The notes under the pieces were generated by a model. It was not told the origin of the DNA. It ran no database searches and saw only the letters and a list, made by a program, of their open reading frames with translations. A stretch of DNA of 64,000 nucleotides from Acridotheres tristis. Taxonomy: Eukaryota; Chordata; Aves; Passeriformes; Sturnidae. Each line of letters starts with the position of its first letter. Positions within the stretch are counted from its first letter, which is position 1. This document shows, one piece after another, positions 1-10,639 of the stretch. The position numbers were made by a program, and so were the translations under genes. Where the stretch lies: contig CM072888.1 of NCBI GenBank assembly GCA_037013685.1, positions 5,003,034 through 5,067,033 on the forward strand, read 5' to 3'.

Positions 1-222
1 GCAGATGGTGCTACCAGAGAGAGATGCTCAAATCCATCATTTGGATTCAACTTTGTAGGTTAACTCCTAGAAAGATGTAACGTGCTAACCACACAGTTAA
101 GCTCAGAGCATCCCTCTCCTATTTCCCTTGGCAGCCAGTTTGTTTAACTGTAGGTCATGCCAGGAATGAAAAAACTGAAACAAATCAAAGCTGTTCTGCA
201 TTTCCCAGTCTGACTCTCTCAC

Positions 223-348
223 CTGCTGCATTGTGGAGCATCACCACCGTGGGAAGCTCACACTCTGCCACATGCTGTGGGATGTGATACAGCACAGCCT
301 GACCTACCCAGGCTGTGTCAGCCACAGGAAGTCTGAAAATATGATTTC
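223..348 (-). CDS. Candidate internal coding exon, gene unknown
   Basis: On the minus strand a pyrimidine-rich stretch ending TTGTTTTTCAG (just above 348) is followed by 126 bases open in one frame and then GCAG|GTGAG, a near-consensus donor. The exon is phase 1 at both ends, so it would be symmetric. The encoded 41-residue core runs from NHIFRLPVADTAW through VLYHIPQHVAE to LPTVVMLHNAA; it mixes hydrophobic beta-like and charged segments and has no domain I recognise. The open frame continues past the donor. About one in three random 126-base segments has an open frame, so the splice sites carry most of the weight. It is not linked to the plus-strand candidates. It could equally be a pseudo-exon in an intron. 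Confidence 0.22.
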
Positions 349-1128
349 CTGAAAAACAAGTGAAAGGAGGGGAAGTGCGCAGTTTATGTTTTGAGGATGG
401 CATTATTGGAAACTCCATGAGCACTTCTCTCAAAATACCTACGAAGTAACTATTTAGTCATATGAATAGTTGCCATTTATTTACAAGGCATCTGTGTGTG
501 AATTAGGAAAAATCCTTTAACATCTATCAGACCTCACAGAGATGAGTAATTCTGTGGAAACAGTGTGCGTGTCAGACGTGACTGATCGCTTGTTACCCTG
601 TATTCTGTCCTTTGTTTTTAAGTAAGACTCCAATGTATGTGCTAGCAGTGATTCAGTATGAACCAGGGGGTATCTGGTAGAATCTGCTTGTCTCTTGCAC
701 AGAAGATGGAAGATTTTCTCATGGAGAATTTTCTTGACAGATCAAATTGTGAGGCAGTTTCCCACTTGGTGTCAGCTGCTAAGTGCTGGTTCGCATCAGG
801 CTAGGACCTGATCTCTCTACTTATAGGACAGCTGTCCTAAAAATGCATTTCCCAAAATGCAAAAGCAGTTTTTGGTGAAGCCACGCTGTGCCATGCGGGG
901 TAGTTGTGATTGTTATCTTTCCATGATCTCTTAACTCTATGTATAAAACAGAAAGCTCCTGGTTTCAGCACCTGTGGTCTAAGATAGGAGTGGGATCTAG
1001 AAACTAGAGTCAAACTTGGGGCCTCTCTCTTTAGGCTCCATATTCTAACTTTAATTACTTTTCTATGTGATTTCCTTGAAATGTTTCATGGTTTTCCCTG
1101 TGCTCTAATACTGAATCTCTTATTTCCT
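349..1128. other. No gene seen
   Basis: Ordinary mixed-composition DNA with no open frame of note, no repeat I recognise and no convincing exon. It separates the minus-strand candidate exon from the first CR1 fragment. Confidence 0.4.
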
Positions 1129-1230
1129 GGACAAGTCCCTGAGCAACCTGATCTAACTGGACTTGCTCAGAGCTGGGAGTTGGATTAGATGACCTCCCAG
1201 GAGTCCTTTCCAATGTAAACTATTCTGTGA
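1129..1230 (+). mobile_element. CR1 LINE 3'-end fragment
   Basis: The segment follows the CR1 3' end: GACAAGTCCCTGAGCAACCT, then TTGGATTAGATGACCTCC, then a degenerate CCTTTCCAATGTAAACTATTCTGTGA-like tail. CR1 elements insert by target-primed reverse transcription and are typically 5'-truncated, which fits a 100-base piece. Several mismatches to the familiar consensus show that it is old and immobile. The tail type (TTCTGTGA) differs from that of the copy at 4.6 kb (TTCTATGAT), suggesting a different subfamily. Confidence 0.88.
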
Positions 1231-2404
1231 AAAGTAAAAGATGCTTTTGGGACTGATAGATGAGGTATAACAGGGCAAGCTGTGGAGCTGGGGAAGCCAC
1301 AAGCACTCCATTTTACCCAAAGATATGAAGCACTGTTATTTTCCTGTGTTCGTTGTTTCCATCTTCTTGCAGTAAATTCAATTACCATTGAGCAGGACTT
1401 TTTCACAAGGGGCTGGCTAGGAAATTATCTGCAGAGGGCTGGAGATAGAATTTCTAGCTGGCAACTTGTGTTAAGTTGGCCTTTCCTAACACCAGTTCCA
1501 ATTCAATGGATGTAACTTCTGTAGCTGAGTGCATTTAGTTTAAGTGCAGGCAGAAAGCAAATCTTTGGCATGCAAAATGATGCACATCTGCAGAGAACTT
1601 TAGAGTGAACTGATGCAACTTTCCTGAGCAAGGAAACATCTGGAGATGCCAGCAATAAGAAATCAAAGTAAAGATTTATTTTTTAAACAGACAGAAGGGG
1701 CAGGGAAGATGAAATATATCATATATCTTGTCCCCATGGAAGATAGTGGGAGAGCGAGGGACCACAGCAGACCTTGCCTGCCCCACGTGTTTCTGCAGGG
1801 ATTTCAATCCTGGCAGGCTACCAGTACTCCTGCATGATTGGAAAGAAAGAAGGCAGAGAGTGCAGTCCTGTCTGCAGTGAGAGAATTTGATTTGTTCCTC
1901 CTCTGGCCAAGTAGTTGCAGCCTACAAGGCAGTTGTGGGTCAACTTTGTGCCCACTTCTTCCCTGGATTTCAACAGTTGGGAATTGGTTACCCCATCATA
2001 GAATGTGGTTTTTTTCTGGGCCTCTTTTAAATCTCTTTGCCTGGAGCTCCCTACTAACACAGGTGGCTTATGTTGGGCATGTCATTTTGTTCCTTCACTG
2101 TTGTGCATGGATTGTGCAGAGGGATGATTTCAGTGCTTTGTGAAATCAGTGCTGCAGACACCTGAAATGGTGCATTTTTATAAAAACGTGTGCAGGCAAA
2201 ATTTATTAATTCAACAAGCAAGGATTGTGACATAATATAAGCACTCTTGTGTACTCATGAGTTATTTTGCATAATTGTGTTAGAAGTATGTCTGTGCCTA
2301 AAGAATACAGATGATAACAGAAGGATAGATATGCCAGGAGAGCTGTTTAATTCCTGAACTACCAAACTTCTGAAGTAAATGTGTGGCATGTCTTTGTTTC
2401 ACAG
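1231..2404. other. No gene seen; possible intron before the 2.4 kb candidate exon
   Basis: Open frames at 1282-1515, 1646-1837 and 1838-2143 are short, lack splice context and have no domain. A CATAGAATG string at about 1996 resembles a CR1 tail but nothing around it matches CR1. Confidence 0.35.
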
Positions 2405-2562
2405 TTCACTTGTGGCATAAATATCACGACCGGTACTTTGCTGTTTGCCAAAATGCCCAAATCCTACATCGTGCTTTGGACAAAGGCCCTGTGGGAGCAC
2501 AGCATTTAAACTTTTTACCTGCAGAAAAGCTTCCTGTTCAGGCTCTGTCAACAGATGCATGA
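2405..2562 (+). CDS. Candidate terminal coding exon, gene unknown
   Basis: A pyrimidine-rich acceptor, GTCTTTGTTTCACAG, ends at 2404. The following frame (phase 1) stays open for 51 codons to TGA at 2560-2562. The peptide begins HLWHKYHDRYFAVCQNAQIL, contains RALDKGPVGAQHLNFLP and ends LPVQALSTDA. Its composition is protein-like, with aromatic, charged and histidine residues spread evenly, and it contains CpGs (ACGACCGG, ATCGTG) in CpG-poor surroundings, as selected sequence often does. The first residue would be completed by an upstream exon, which I could not find. There is no start codon in the frame, so it would only make sense as a last exon. I do not recognise the family. A chance open run of this length after an acceptor is plausible. 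Confidence 0.28.
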
Positions 2563-4599
2563 AGCACAAGAATTACTGTTGACAGTGAACACTTTATTAT
2601 GGGGCAAAAGATCCTCTTAAGAATGTAAGGTCAGCAGTCTGTGAGTGAAGAATTTCTTATGCACATCAACACACAAATGCTTGATGCCTAATCCTTTAAT
2701 ATGATTTTTATGGATTGATTTCAACAGGAATCCAAGGACAAATCTTCAGTAGCTGAACAACTTTCTAGCAACAAGCTGGCTTTGTTGAAATTCATGCTCA
2801 AAAATTATTCCACTCTAGTTGCTTTTTAATATTGTGATTGCCAGGACCCAGTCCTGTAGCTCATCTTTCAGTTTTGAATGGCTCCTTACTGAAGCAAACT
2901 CCTATTGGCCTTTTCTGAGTATTTTGCTAAACCAAGTACTCCTGTTTCTAGGGGGATGTCTTAGGGCAGGCTGTAAAATCGTGTGGATGACTGTCATATG
3001 GGTCAGTCTGAGCTGACAGTGGGTTTGTCAGTCATGGAAAGCTACTCCTGATTCAGAAGATAATTTCCATTTTGTGTGTGCTTTCAGCCTGACTAGGTTG
3101 CCCTTGCATGGCAAATTGCAATTGGCTTGAGAGTAAACTCTTGGCCCTTCAGTAATCTCTCTGAGAGTCTGTCCTCAATGCCTCTGGAGGTCTGGCTTGT
3201 TATCCTGAAACTTGCTTGGCCCTTTCCTTCCAAAAATAACCTAGTAGCTGTAAGTCTGTTCTGTAAGCCATCACTACTTTTCTGTTCTGTTTTAAAATAT
3301 CTTTCTGCTGTAGCTCATTTTTATGTGGAACACAGCTCTTCTCTAAACTGTCATGCAGCTTGTAGTGAGCTCAGGAAGAAGAGGCATCTGAAAGCTACTC
3401 AAAACATCATGTTTCAAACCCAGCAGTTGTCAGAAATAAAGATACCTTTTGGTTTAAGTGATGGCTAAACTTTTTCCAGCTGTTGCTCTTGTCAAAGAAT
3501 TTAAATCTGGGAGGAAGTGAAGGCTTTTCACTGTACTACTCCTCCACCTGAGGTACTGCTTTAGTTCACTGCACTCCAGATATTCACTAATCTTTCTGAG
3601 CAGAGGAGCTGGACCCGAGTTTGTTTAGTTTAGTGTGCAGGTTCTGCCTGATCCACCCTATTTCCTGTGATATGTGTATTCAAGGACAGTGAATCCCTTA
3701 GACTACTCCTGATTATTTGACCCGGGAGGTCTTCCCAATTCCTGGACTAGGTGCGTGTGCCAGACATAGCCTGAATCTATATCAGGGTGAGATTCTGGGC
3801 TCAAAGTGGCTTCCACTTTATCCTTGTTTCTCCTCAGAGGCAATCCAGGTGAATAGACTGGATATGAGCTTTGACACCCTCTCACAGGTCCCAGATCTGG
3901 ATGGTTTGAGGGCAAAGAGGGAATGTCAAGATTGGAAAGCACACCAGGCTATCTCCAGCAGGGATCTGGGCAAGACCTTAGAAGAACTGTTGCCTACAAA
4001 GTATCTGAAGAGATTTCATCTGTTTAATTTCTCATGTTTGCGTTTGTTTCATTACAAACCTTCTGGTCATTCAACATAATGTTGCAAAGATTGTGTCCTG
4101 GATTCTTCATGGTATCCATGGAAGATATAGGCAATTCCTAGGAGAGATTCTTAAATCTATTTCAGTAGCTCAAAATCAGGCAGCTTTCTTTACAGGGGCA
4201 TGTTTATCACTGTAAATCCTGAACATTACCTACCTTCTGCTAGTGCCTGGGGCTTTGCTGTCATTGCTGATAAAGCATTTCTGGCACTGATGACTTGTGC
4301 CCAAAATTAAGATAAGTGTGTTCAGTTTGCTGATTGTTTCTCCAGAAAGTGCTTATGCTGAATTAATAACCCACTGTCTGTTTGAAAATCTGAGTTTTAT
4401 TAAAAAATTACTCCAGGTTTCCTATCTCCTTCTGTAAGTGACAATATTTAATGGTACGGGGAAAATATAGAAAATAAGCTTGTTTTTTTTTTTTCAACTT
4501 AGATTTTTTTAAAATGCGCTGATAATCAGAAATAAAAAATTAAGAAGCACAAATAAGTATATGTAGTGCTAAGAATTAAATGGCTTAAAAGGTCCATTT
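2563..4599. other. No gene seen; possible 3' UTR then unassigned DNA
   Basis: If the 2405-2562 exon is real, its 3' UTR starts here; the first AATAAA I noticed is near 3437. The frames at 3127-3468 (+) and 3717-4079 (+) begin with ATG but show no domain and no splice context. A run of 12 T lies at 4483-4494. Confidence 0.3.
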
Positions 4600-4791
4600 A
4601 CTGTGAGGGCGGTGAGCCACTGGCACAGGTTTCCCAATAAAGCTGTGACTGCCCCATCCTTGGCAGTGTCCAAGGCCAGGCTGGATGGGGTTTGGAGCAA
4701 CCTGTGATAATGAAGGTGTCCCTGCCCCTGGCAGAGGGGTTGGAACTAAATTATCTTTAAGGCCACATCCAACCCAAATTATTCTATGATT
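4600..4791 (+). mobile_element. CR1 LINE 3'-end fragment, well preserved
   Basis: This is a clear match to the avian CR1 3' region in the sense direction: CTGTGAGGGCGGTGAG, then CACTGGCACAGGTTTCCC, GCTGTGACTGCCCCATCC, CCAAGGCCAGGCTGGATG, GGTGTCCCTGCCCCTGGCAG and the tail CCAACCCAAATTATTCTATG. It covers the 3' UTR only, with no ORF2 sequence, as expected for a heavily 5'-truncated copy. It is the least diverged of the sense-strand copies in this window. Confidence 0.95.
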
Positions 4792-5362
4792 TTATACTCA
4801 CCTTCCCTTACACTTATTTGTGACCTAGTAGGCCTGTGCTAAAAGTATTTTTATTCTATAATCTGAGGACAGAAAATAACACCAGTAAAGCTTTCAGGTT
4901 GCCTGTTTTTAGTAGCAGCTGCCTTAATCCAATGCATTTGAGTGCCTTTCCTGCAAGGAAAGGGTTATCTCTCAAATGTGAGAGCACACCCTGCTCTAGC
5001 CTGCAGGCACACAGATAATAATAACATGGAAGGATGGCAGCCTGGGCTCTGGAACGGTTTATGAGGAGGAAGTCCGCAATTACATATTTCTGGGCAAACA
5101 TTAACCAAGGCTGAAGCCTAGCTTCGAAGAAAAACAACAGGCTGGAACCTCCAGTAATATAGCTGTTATGTGGACTGGAAAGAGCAGTCATGCATTCATG
5201 GAGCATTAGAAGCTAAGCAAGAATAGCACGACAACAAAGCAAAAGGCTTGATAATATTAGCACATCCTGGTGTGCGCCTGCAGAAAGTGTCTCTGTCCCG
5301 GCCTAGCCCTGCAGTGATATTGGAAAGACCAAGATATTTTTTTTTTAGTACTCTCTAGCTCT
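4792..5362. other. No gene seen
   Basis: The minus-strand open frame 4856-5206 (116 codons) has a leucine- and cysteine-rich translation with no domain and no acceptor-donor pair. A run of T lies at about 5336-5347, just before the next segment. Confidence 0.35.
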
Positions 5363-5653
5363 GTGAAAACAGACCTAAGCCAAAGTAATGGGACTATTGT
5401 TTGCTGTGCTCATGGCCTAATCCATTTATATCGGTGGTTTCAGAGCTTGCCACCACACACTGAAGTTTCCCCTTTAAAAAACAAGTTACTTTGGGCATCT
5501 CTCAATCACTGCGGTTACCACGCTAGAAACAATTGCCATTCTGTGCTGTGGTTTTGTAAAGCAGCAGTCTTATTTAGAGCTTTGTGTGCTAAACTTGGAT
5601 ATGCCCATTCTATTATGGACTCTCTGTACCTAAAAATGGAATTGTTACACTAA
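5363..5653. promoter_or_regulatory. Possible conserved non-coding element
   Basis: The segment has the texture of conserved non-coding DNA: low repetition, retained CpGs (TATCGG, ACTGCGGTTACCACGC), the core ATTGTTTGCT, and alternating AT-rich cores and short GC islands. It is open on the plus strand for 96 codons, but the translation shows no domain. The call rests on pattern only; no alignment was possible. Confidence 0.22.
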
Positions 5654-7288
5654 AATTAAGGAGACAGCCAAATGATACATACTTCCTCTGCTTTGTTTTT
5701 TCTGACAGACCACAATTGCTGCAGAGAAGCTGTCCACTCATTACTGCAAGCTCTGGGGAAAAGGAGTGACAGAATTTAGACCTGTATGGGAGAGGAGCGT
5801 TAGTCTAAAGAGACACTTGCTGTGGCAAGCATAATATGTAAATTCCAAAGTTAAGCACTTTGGAAAAAGTCCAAAAGATGAAGATACATATATTTCTGCT
5901 GCTGGGGGGAAGGAAGGGAATCTGAAATGTCTCCATATTTACTTACCTTTTCTTCCTTTCCTTTTTTTAAAGGGCAAGACAGCTGTGGTTGAGAAGCCTT
6001 ACACTTGGATTAGGCTATTTGATTCAGGTTTAATGGTAAAAGTTAGTTTATTCTGTTGTTAGCAGGGCTAAAATAAGAAAATTGATTTACTATCCTAACA
6101 TCTTTCACTGCGAGGGCAGACACTTACTTACCCACTTCTGCTAGTGCCTGAAATCACTAACATCCAAAGCCCTTAAGGAAGCTAAAATGAAGTTACTTGT
6201 TCAGCTGGCTTCACTGGGGACAGTTGTTCCTGCTCCAGTGCTGTCCTCACAATTAGCAGTGATTAACAGTCCTGCTGCAACCAATACTCCATGGTGAGAC
6301 CGGAATGGAAAATGCAGCCTTGGGGACTATCTGAGGTCTCTCACAACAACAAATTATCTTCAAAAAGCAGCTGATCCTGCTTTGCCTTGTTCTGATAATG
6401 GAAAATTGTCTTCTTTGTTTTTGTCTTTTCCCTTCTCTTCTGTGCCTGATACTGCACACTTTTTAATGCCAAAGCAACTTTTAAAGGCACCCCCTCCACC
6501 CCCAAGTTTTAGCAGGTTAATCTTCTGGAATATTTTAACAAAACACAAACGATGACATTTAGTCACAGAGTGATTTCTGCCATGTTTATGCTTGCATTTT
6601 GAAAACATAGAATATTTCTAGGTAAGTACCAGTAGATTACTTTAGGTACACCAGAAAAGATCTGTTTCTGGCATTTTGCAAAGGTCCCAGTTTGGAGGGA
6701 CAGAAGGAGCTGTTCTCTTCTGATTAGTATGGTTGGATTATATTGTAATTAAGGAGTAAAGAATTCTGACTCCTAAATAGGTATCCTTCAGAATATTTTA
6801 ATCTAACCTGAATAAAACCCATGCTTGTGTTTAAATAAGGAAGATGATTAATGGGATAATGGGAAGGGACATAGTTTCACTTCTTGTAAAAGGAATGCAA
6901 GTATAAACTTGACAAAAAACTACTTTTTTACTTTGTTTTGAGGATGGACAAATCACAGATAGATAAAGAGCTGCACGGGTCCTTGGCTTGTCCTTTCATA
7001 GTGTATTGCATCTTTCAAACTCCAGTTTTGGAGGCTGAACATGGATTTAGGTTAATCTTTTAGTGATGCGTCTATATAAGCTTTTATATGTTGATGACAT
7101 TATCTTCTGAATGGCAGTAAACTTGCTTGTCTTCTAGTGGTATGTCCTTCTCCTTTGGGAAACTTAGCACATATCAGTGAACCAGCAAAGGATGAGAATC
7201 TAAGCAGAATATTCAAGTCAGATTTTTTTTGCCTTTTTAAGAAGTTACTCATTGCATTGTCATTCATAATCATCTTCCCGTGTGACAG
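5654..7288. other. No gene seen
   Basis: AT-rich DNA with short homopolymers. The overlapping minus-strand frames at 6253-6608 are lysine- and arginine-rich low-complexity translations and are not supported as genes. Confidence 0.35.
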
Positions 7289-7348
7289 GATGGGCTCGTC
7301 AGATCCCAGGGAGATAAAGCGGAATTTGTCAGCTCCTAGGGGGCCAAA
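7289..7348 (+). CDS. Candidate 60-base coding exon with an ATG, gene unknown
   Basis: An acceptor-like tract, ATCATCTTCCCGTGTGACAG, ends at 7288. Sixty bases follow, then the donor AAA|GTAAGC. An ATG one base into the exon opens the frame MGSSDPREIKRNLSAPRGPK, which is hydrophilic with a basic, serine/proline-rich character typical of disordered N-termini or linkers. The upstream frame is also open, so the ATG need not be a start. I do not recognise the sequence. Sixty bases are too few to argue from openness alone; the case rests on the splice signals and the lone CpG-containing codons. Confidence 0.2.
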
Positions 7349-8089
7349 GTAAGCATCCTTCTGACTAACAGTCTTTGAGCACTGTGTCAGGAGTTATGGG
7401 AATTTGGAGTTACGTGCTGCTGTTGAGTGGCATGGCAAAATATGGTTGTGTAAGTGTGGTTAGTGGTTAATGATTTCTTTTTTTGTCTTTCCTTCTCTGC
7501 CTTCTGTGCTCCTTGCTCTGTACACGAGAGCAGGAAGGAGGATTTGGATGGAGCAATGCAGCCTCTTCATCTTTTCCTAACTGAGTCAATATTGTTGCTA
7601 TTTCTAGAAAGTCATCTTTGGTCTTCTCTAAAGGATCATCAAGAGATGAGAGACATCTTGGACATGGCAGTGTAGAATGTGGGAGTTCTCCAGCACAGCA
7701 GGAGCTCTGCCTGCTGGCTCTTCTGACTGCAAGCATAGTATATATTTTACATTCTCTCAGTCTCATTTTGCCTCCCTACTGCACTGCTTTCAGAGCACGA
7801 GCCTCTGCAGCACTGGGTGTGAGAGAGAGTCTTGTGTAGGCAGTGCTGTGTTGACAAGTGCCTTGTACCATCTGCTTCCTTCCTCCACAAATCCATCAGC
7901 ATCCATGCAGCAGCTTGTACTTGGTAAGAGCACTGCAAGAAGATGTGATTTGGATTTAATCATTAGCAAATGTCCCTTGACTGTTTCTCAGCTGCCCCAT
8001 CTGAGTTTAATTCCAGGAGAAGGAAACTGATGTATTCCTGCTTTCAGGTGTAATTACTTCAAGACAGATTGACCGTTTAAGCACACACG
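7349..8089. other. No gene seen
   Basis: Overlapping short frames on both strands (7454-7675, 7467-7766, 7618-7839, 7677-8030) conflict with one another and encode nothing recognisable. Confidence 0.35.
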
Positions 8090-8290
8090 ACACTGCTTAG
8101 CTTTAATTAGAGTAAATTGGCAGAATTTATATGACCGGTAGTTTTGGGGACTGTCAGATGCATGAAAGTATATTTTGCATATCATTTCCTGCTGGGGCTG
8201 AGACCGAGGTACTAGCTGAAAGGCTTGTAATTAGGATAAAAACACTTTGTAAATTTAACCCTACCTCCATTAGGAGCAGAGTGGAACTGG
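8090..8290. promoter_or_regulatory. Possible conserved non-coding element with homeodomain-like cores
   Basis: It contains two TAATTA-type cores (CTTTAATTAGAGTAAAT and CTTGTAATTAGGATAAAA) about 120 bases apart, plus TTTGCATATCATTT, which resembles a POU/octamer core, and retained CpGs (ATGACCGGTAG, GACCGAGG). This combination is common in developmental enhancers. Conservation is inferred, not shown. Confidence 0.28.
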
Positions 8291-9780
8291 CTGGGGAAGG
8301 GGGTGGTGCTCCAGGGAGACAAAAACCATTTGAAAGAGAATGAGAAGGAAGAATTTGCTGGAGACTGCAATAACATAGACAAGTGTTATTGCCAAACTGG
8401 AGTCTTTGTAGACAGGCACAGGTGATTTGTAAGTGCGTAAGTAAGATTTATAAATCCCAAATATAATTTTTTCTGGAAGGCTCTTCTGGTATATTGTATG
8501 ACCCCAGTGTTGGTATAACTGAGATTAAAAAGATAAATAGGTTTAGCTGAATGTTCTGTCACAACAGTTCTTAGTGCACCAATTTAGAGTGCCCTGGAAT
8601 AATGCTAGCCTTTGCTGGACCCGCTCCTGACTTGACTCTCAGTTGCAACAGCAGGGCAAGCAATGAGGTTTTAATACATAAAGAGACCCCAAATCGTGGA
8701 CTGAGCAGTAAGGGAAGCACTGTTGAGCCCCTTCTGTACTGAGCAACCTGGAGGGAAGGGCCTCTCATTGCTGTGCCTTAGGCCCCGCTTCCTGACTGGA
8801 GAAGCTCTTTCCCAAACCAGGAGCTGGGAGCTGCCTTGTGCCAAGCACCTGCTGATGGATGTTGTCAATGTAGTTTGGATGCAGTTTACAGTCTGTCTCT
8901 GCCTGGCGGCTGGGAAATCTCCATTTAAAAAAATGTTGAAGATGAAGTGTCCTCAGTTTTCCCAAAGAAGGAATAGCTGACCACAGGTTCAAATTCGATT
9001 AAATTATTGCCACAGGTTTTTCGAACTGACCTCTGCTTAATGCTGGGAGCTCCTACTCGTGGTATTCTGTAAGAATCAGGGATTTTTTCTGGAATATCCC
9101 AAAGTGTCTTAGTTTCTGTTTTATTGCTTGGCACATAAAAGGTGGCTGTATCACCTCCTGATTTGAAGTTTGGTGAAGAGGCTTAGTGGAAGTGGTCTCA
9201 AACATCTTCTGTGATGAGGTCAGGATGGAATAGGAATCTGTTTGCCTGAGGATGCTGCAAATATAGTGGATCCAACATACTTAACTATTCTACTTTTTAT
9301 TGTCTGCATAATTTGTCCTGGTCCTGAGACCTGTGAAGAAAGTGGAGGAGCTGTGATCTTTCACGCTTGGATACCGATATTTAAGTTGCTAAACAGCTCA
9401 GAGTTCTGAGAGGAGCTTTATTTCTGTATTAGCTGCACCTGCTTAGACACATCTTTGCTTTAATTTGGTGCAAGTGCACCACTATCCAAACATGATATAT
9501 CTGAGTCCAACAGTCCCTTGAAACTGTGTTTTCTCTAGTCAGGGTGATGGAGTCTGTAGATGGATAGAGGTGGTTATCTTGTGTTAGTCATGAGAGAGGC
9601 CAGTCTGCCTGCTCCTTGTTTCTTGCTGCTTTCATGAGGTTTTTACTTCTGTGACCAAGTTTAAATACAGTTGATAAGACCTGCATCTGCTGATGAGTTA
9701 AGAGCTTGCTGTCAGCACCCATTCTCCCAGCACAGTATCAGTACTTCAGATTTCAGTCACCCTAATCTTTCTGCTTTCAG
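8291..9780. other. No gene seen
   Basis: The several short frames at 8571-9134 overlap on both strands. A B-box-like GGTTCAAATTC at about 8985 has no tRNA fold around it. The last 20 bases form the pyrimidine tract of the candidate exon at 9781. Confidence 0.35.
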
Positions 9781-9866
9781 AAATGAACTCCTGCATCCCT
9801 GAAAATGAGACACAGAGGAAATTCTGTTGATCTTTCTTCCCAAGATCATGCATTAACAGCATTCTG
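9781..9866 (+). CDS. Candidate exon with start codon, or 5' UTR exon
   Basis: A strong acceptor, TCTTTCTGCTTTCAG, ends at 9780, and a strong donor, ATTCTG|GTAAGA, begins at 9867. One frame has a TGA immediately after the acceptor but is then open from an internal ATG, giving MRHRGNSVDLSSQDHALTAF. That pattern would suit an alternative first coding exon or a 5' UTR exon of a transcript. A second frame beginning at 9783 gives MNSCIPENETQRKFC and stops. I do not recognise either product. The splice sites are better than the coding evidence. Confidence 0.2.
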
Positions 9867-10515
9867 GTAAGACTAAGGTAAGAAAGTTTGAGGAAAAACT
9901 CTGAGTTCCTTGCTGTTCATTGTTCTCTTAATACAAACATTGCAATAGTAATTTCTGATAAGAAACAGTTTTTCTCAAGTCCGTGTGTTCTTGGCTGGAT
10001 TGAAATGACAAAAATAAGGGCTCAAGATGAATAAGAAGTATTTTGTGCAGCAGAGGAATAGTGATGGTTGTGGTGGTGCTGTGCATTTTCTTTTAAGCCC
10101 AGCACAGATATTTTTTCCTGTCACTTTTATTTTTAGTAGGATGCTGGGGATTCAAAACAAATATGAAATGTTTAGGGCAGCAGTTTATGCTGTGACTAAT
10201 CTGTCTTCTGTGAAGCTAATAATCCTCCCAAATTCTTCTACAGAGGAAGTCATAGATTTGTACTTTTCACTGCATGGCACATCACAAACCAGAAACGTGG
10301 TTAATGGCTGCTAATAAGTCCCTGAATTCTCCTCTTCAGGGACCCTTCCCTCGTGAGAGCCGTTGTCGTTAATCTGGTTAAATCTGGATGTTTTCCCTTC
10401 TTTTCTTGTATTGTTTGTTCTCCTTTGAGGTAGTTACAGTTCATTTATGTCTAGTGAAGGGACAAGTGGTGTTTGCCAGAGCTGGCTGCAGGGGCTGATG
10501 GGCGCCCGTTTGCAT
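9867..10515. other. No gene seen
   Basis: The open frame 10027-10314 (+, 95 codons) has no domain and no splice or promoter context. Confidence 0.35.
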
Positions 10516-10639
10516 GGGCCTCTTTACAAAGGCAGACCACATCCTGGCCAGGACAAAGTGCTGTCTGATCCACAGCCGGCACACACCAGTGCCTGCCTGG
10601 AGCCACGCCAGGGTGTGGGCAGCCTTTGTGAGGAGGCAC
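10516..10639. repeat. Imperfect GC-rich inverted repeat (37-base arms)
   Basis: The left arm 10516-10552 and right arm 10603-10639 are inverted copies matching at 29 of 37 positions with no gaps, around a 50-base spacer. The shared core is ACAAAGGC in the left arm and GCCTTTGT in the right. The patch is markedly GC-richer than its surroundings. It may be a decayed inverted duplication or a foldback of unknown origin. No target-site duplication was evident. Confidence 0.7.

Noticed and set aside
1994..2010. CATAGAATG string as another CR1 tail
   Set aside because: The sequence after it does not follow the CR1 3' end.
8980..8996. tRNA B-box-like GGTTCAAATTC
   Set aside because: No A-box at the right distance and no cloverleaf arms around it. 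A similar match near 51930 fails for the same reason.
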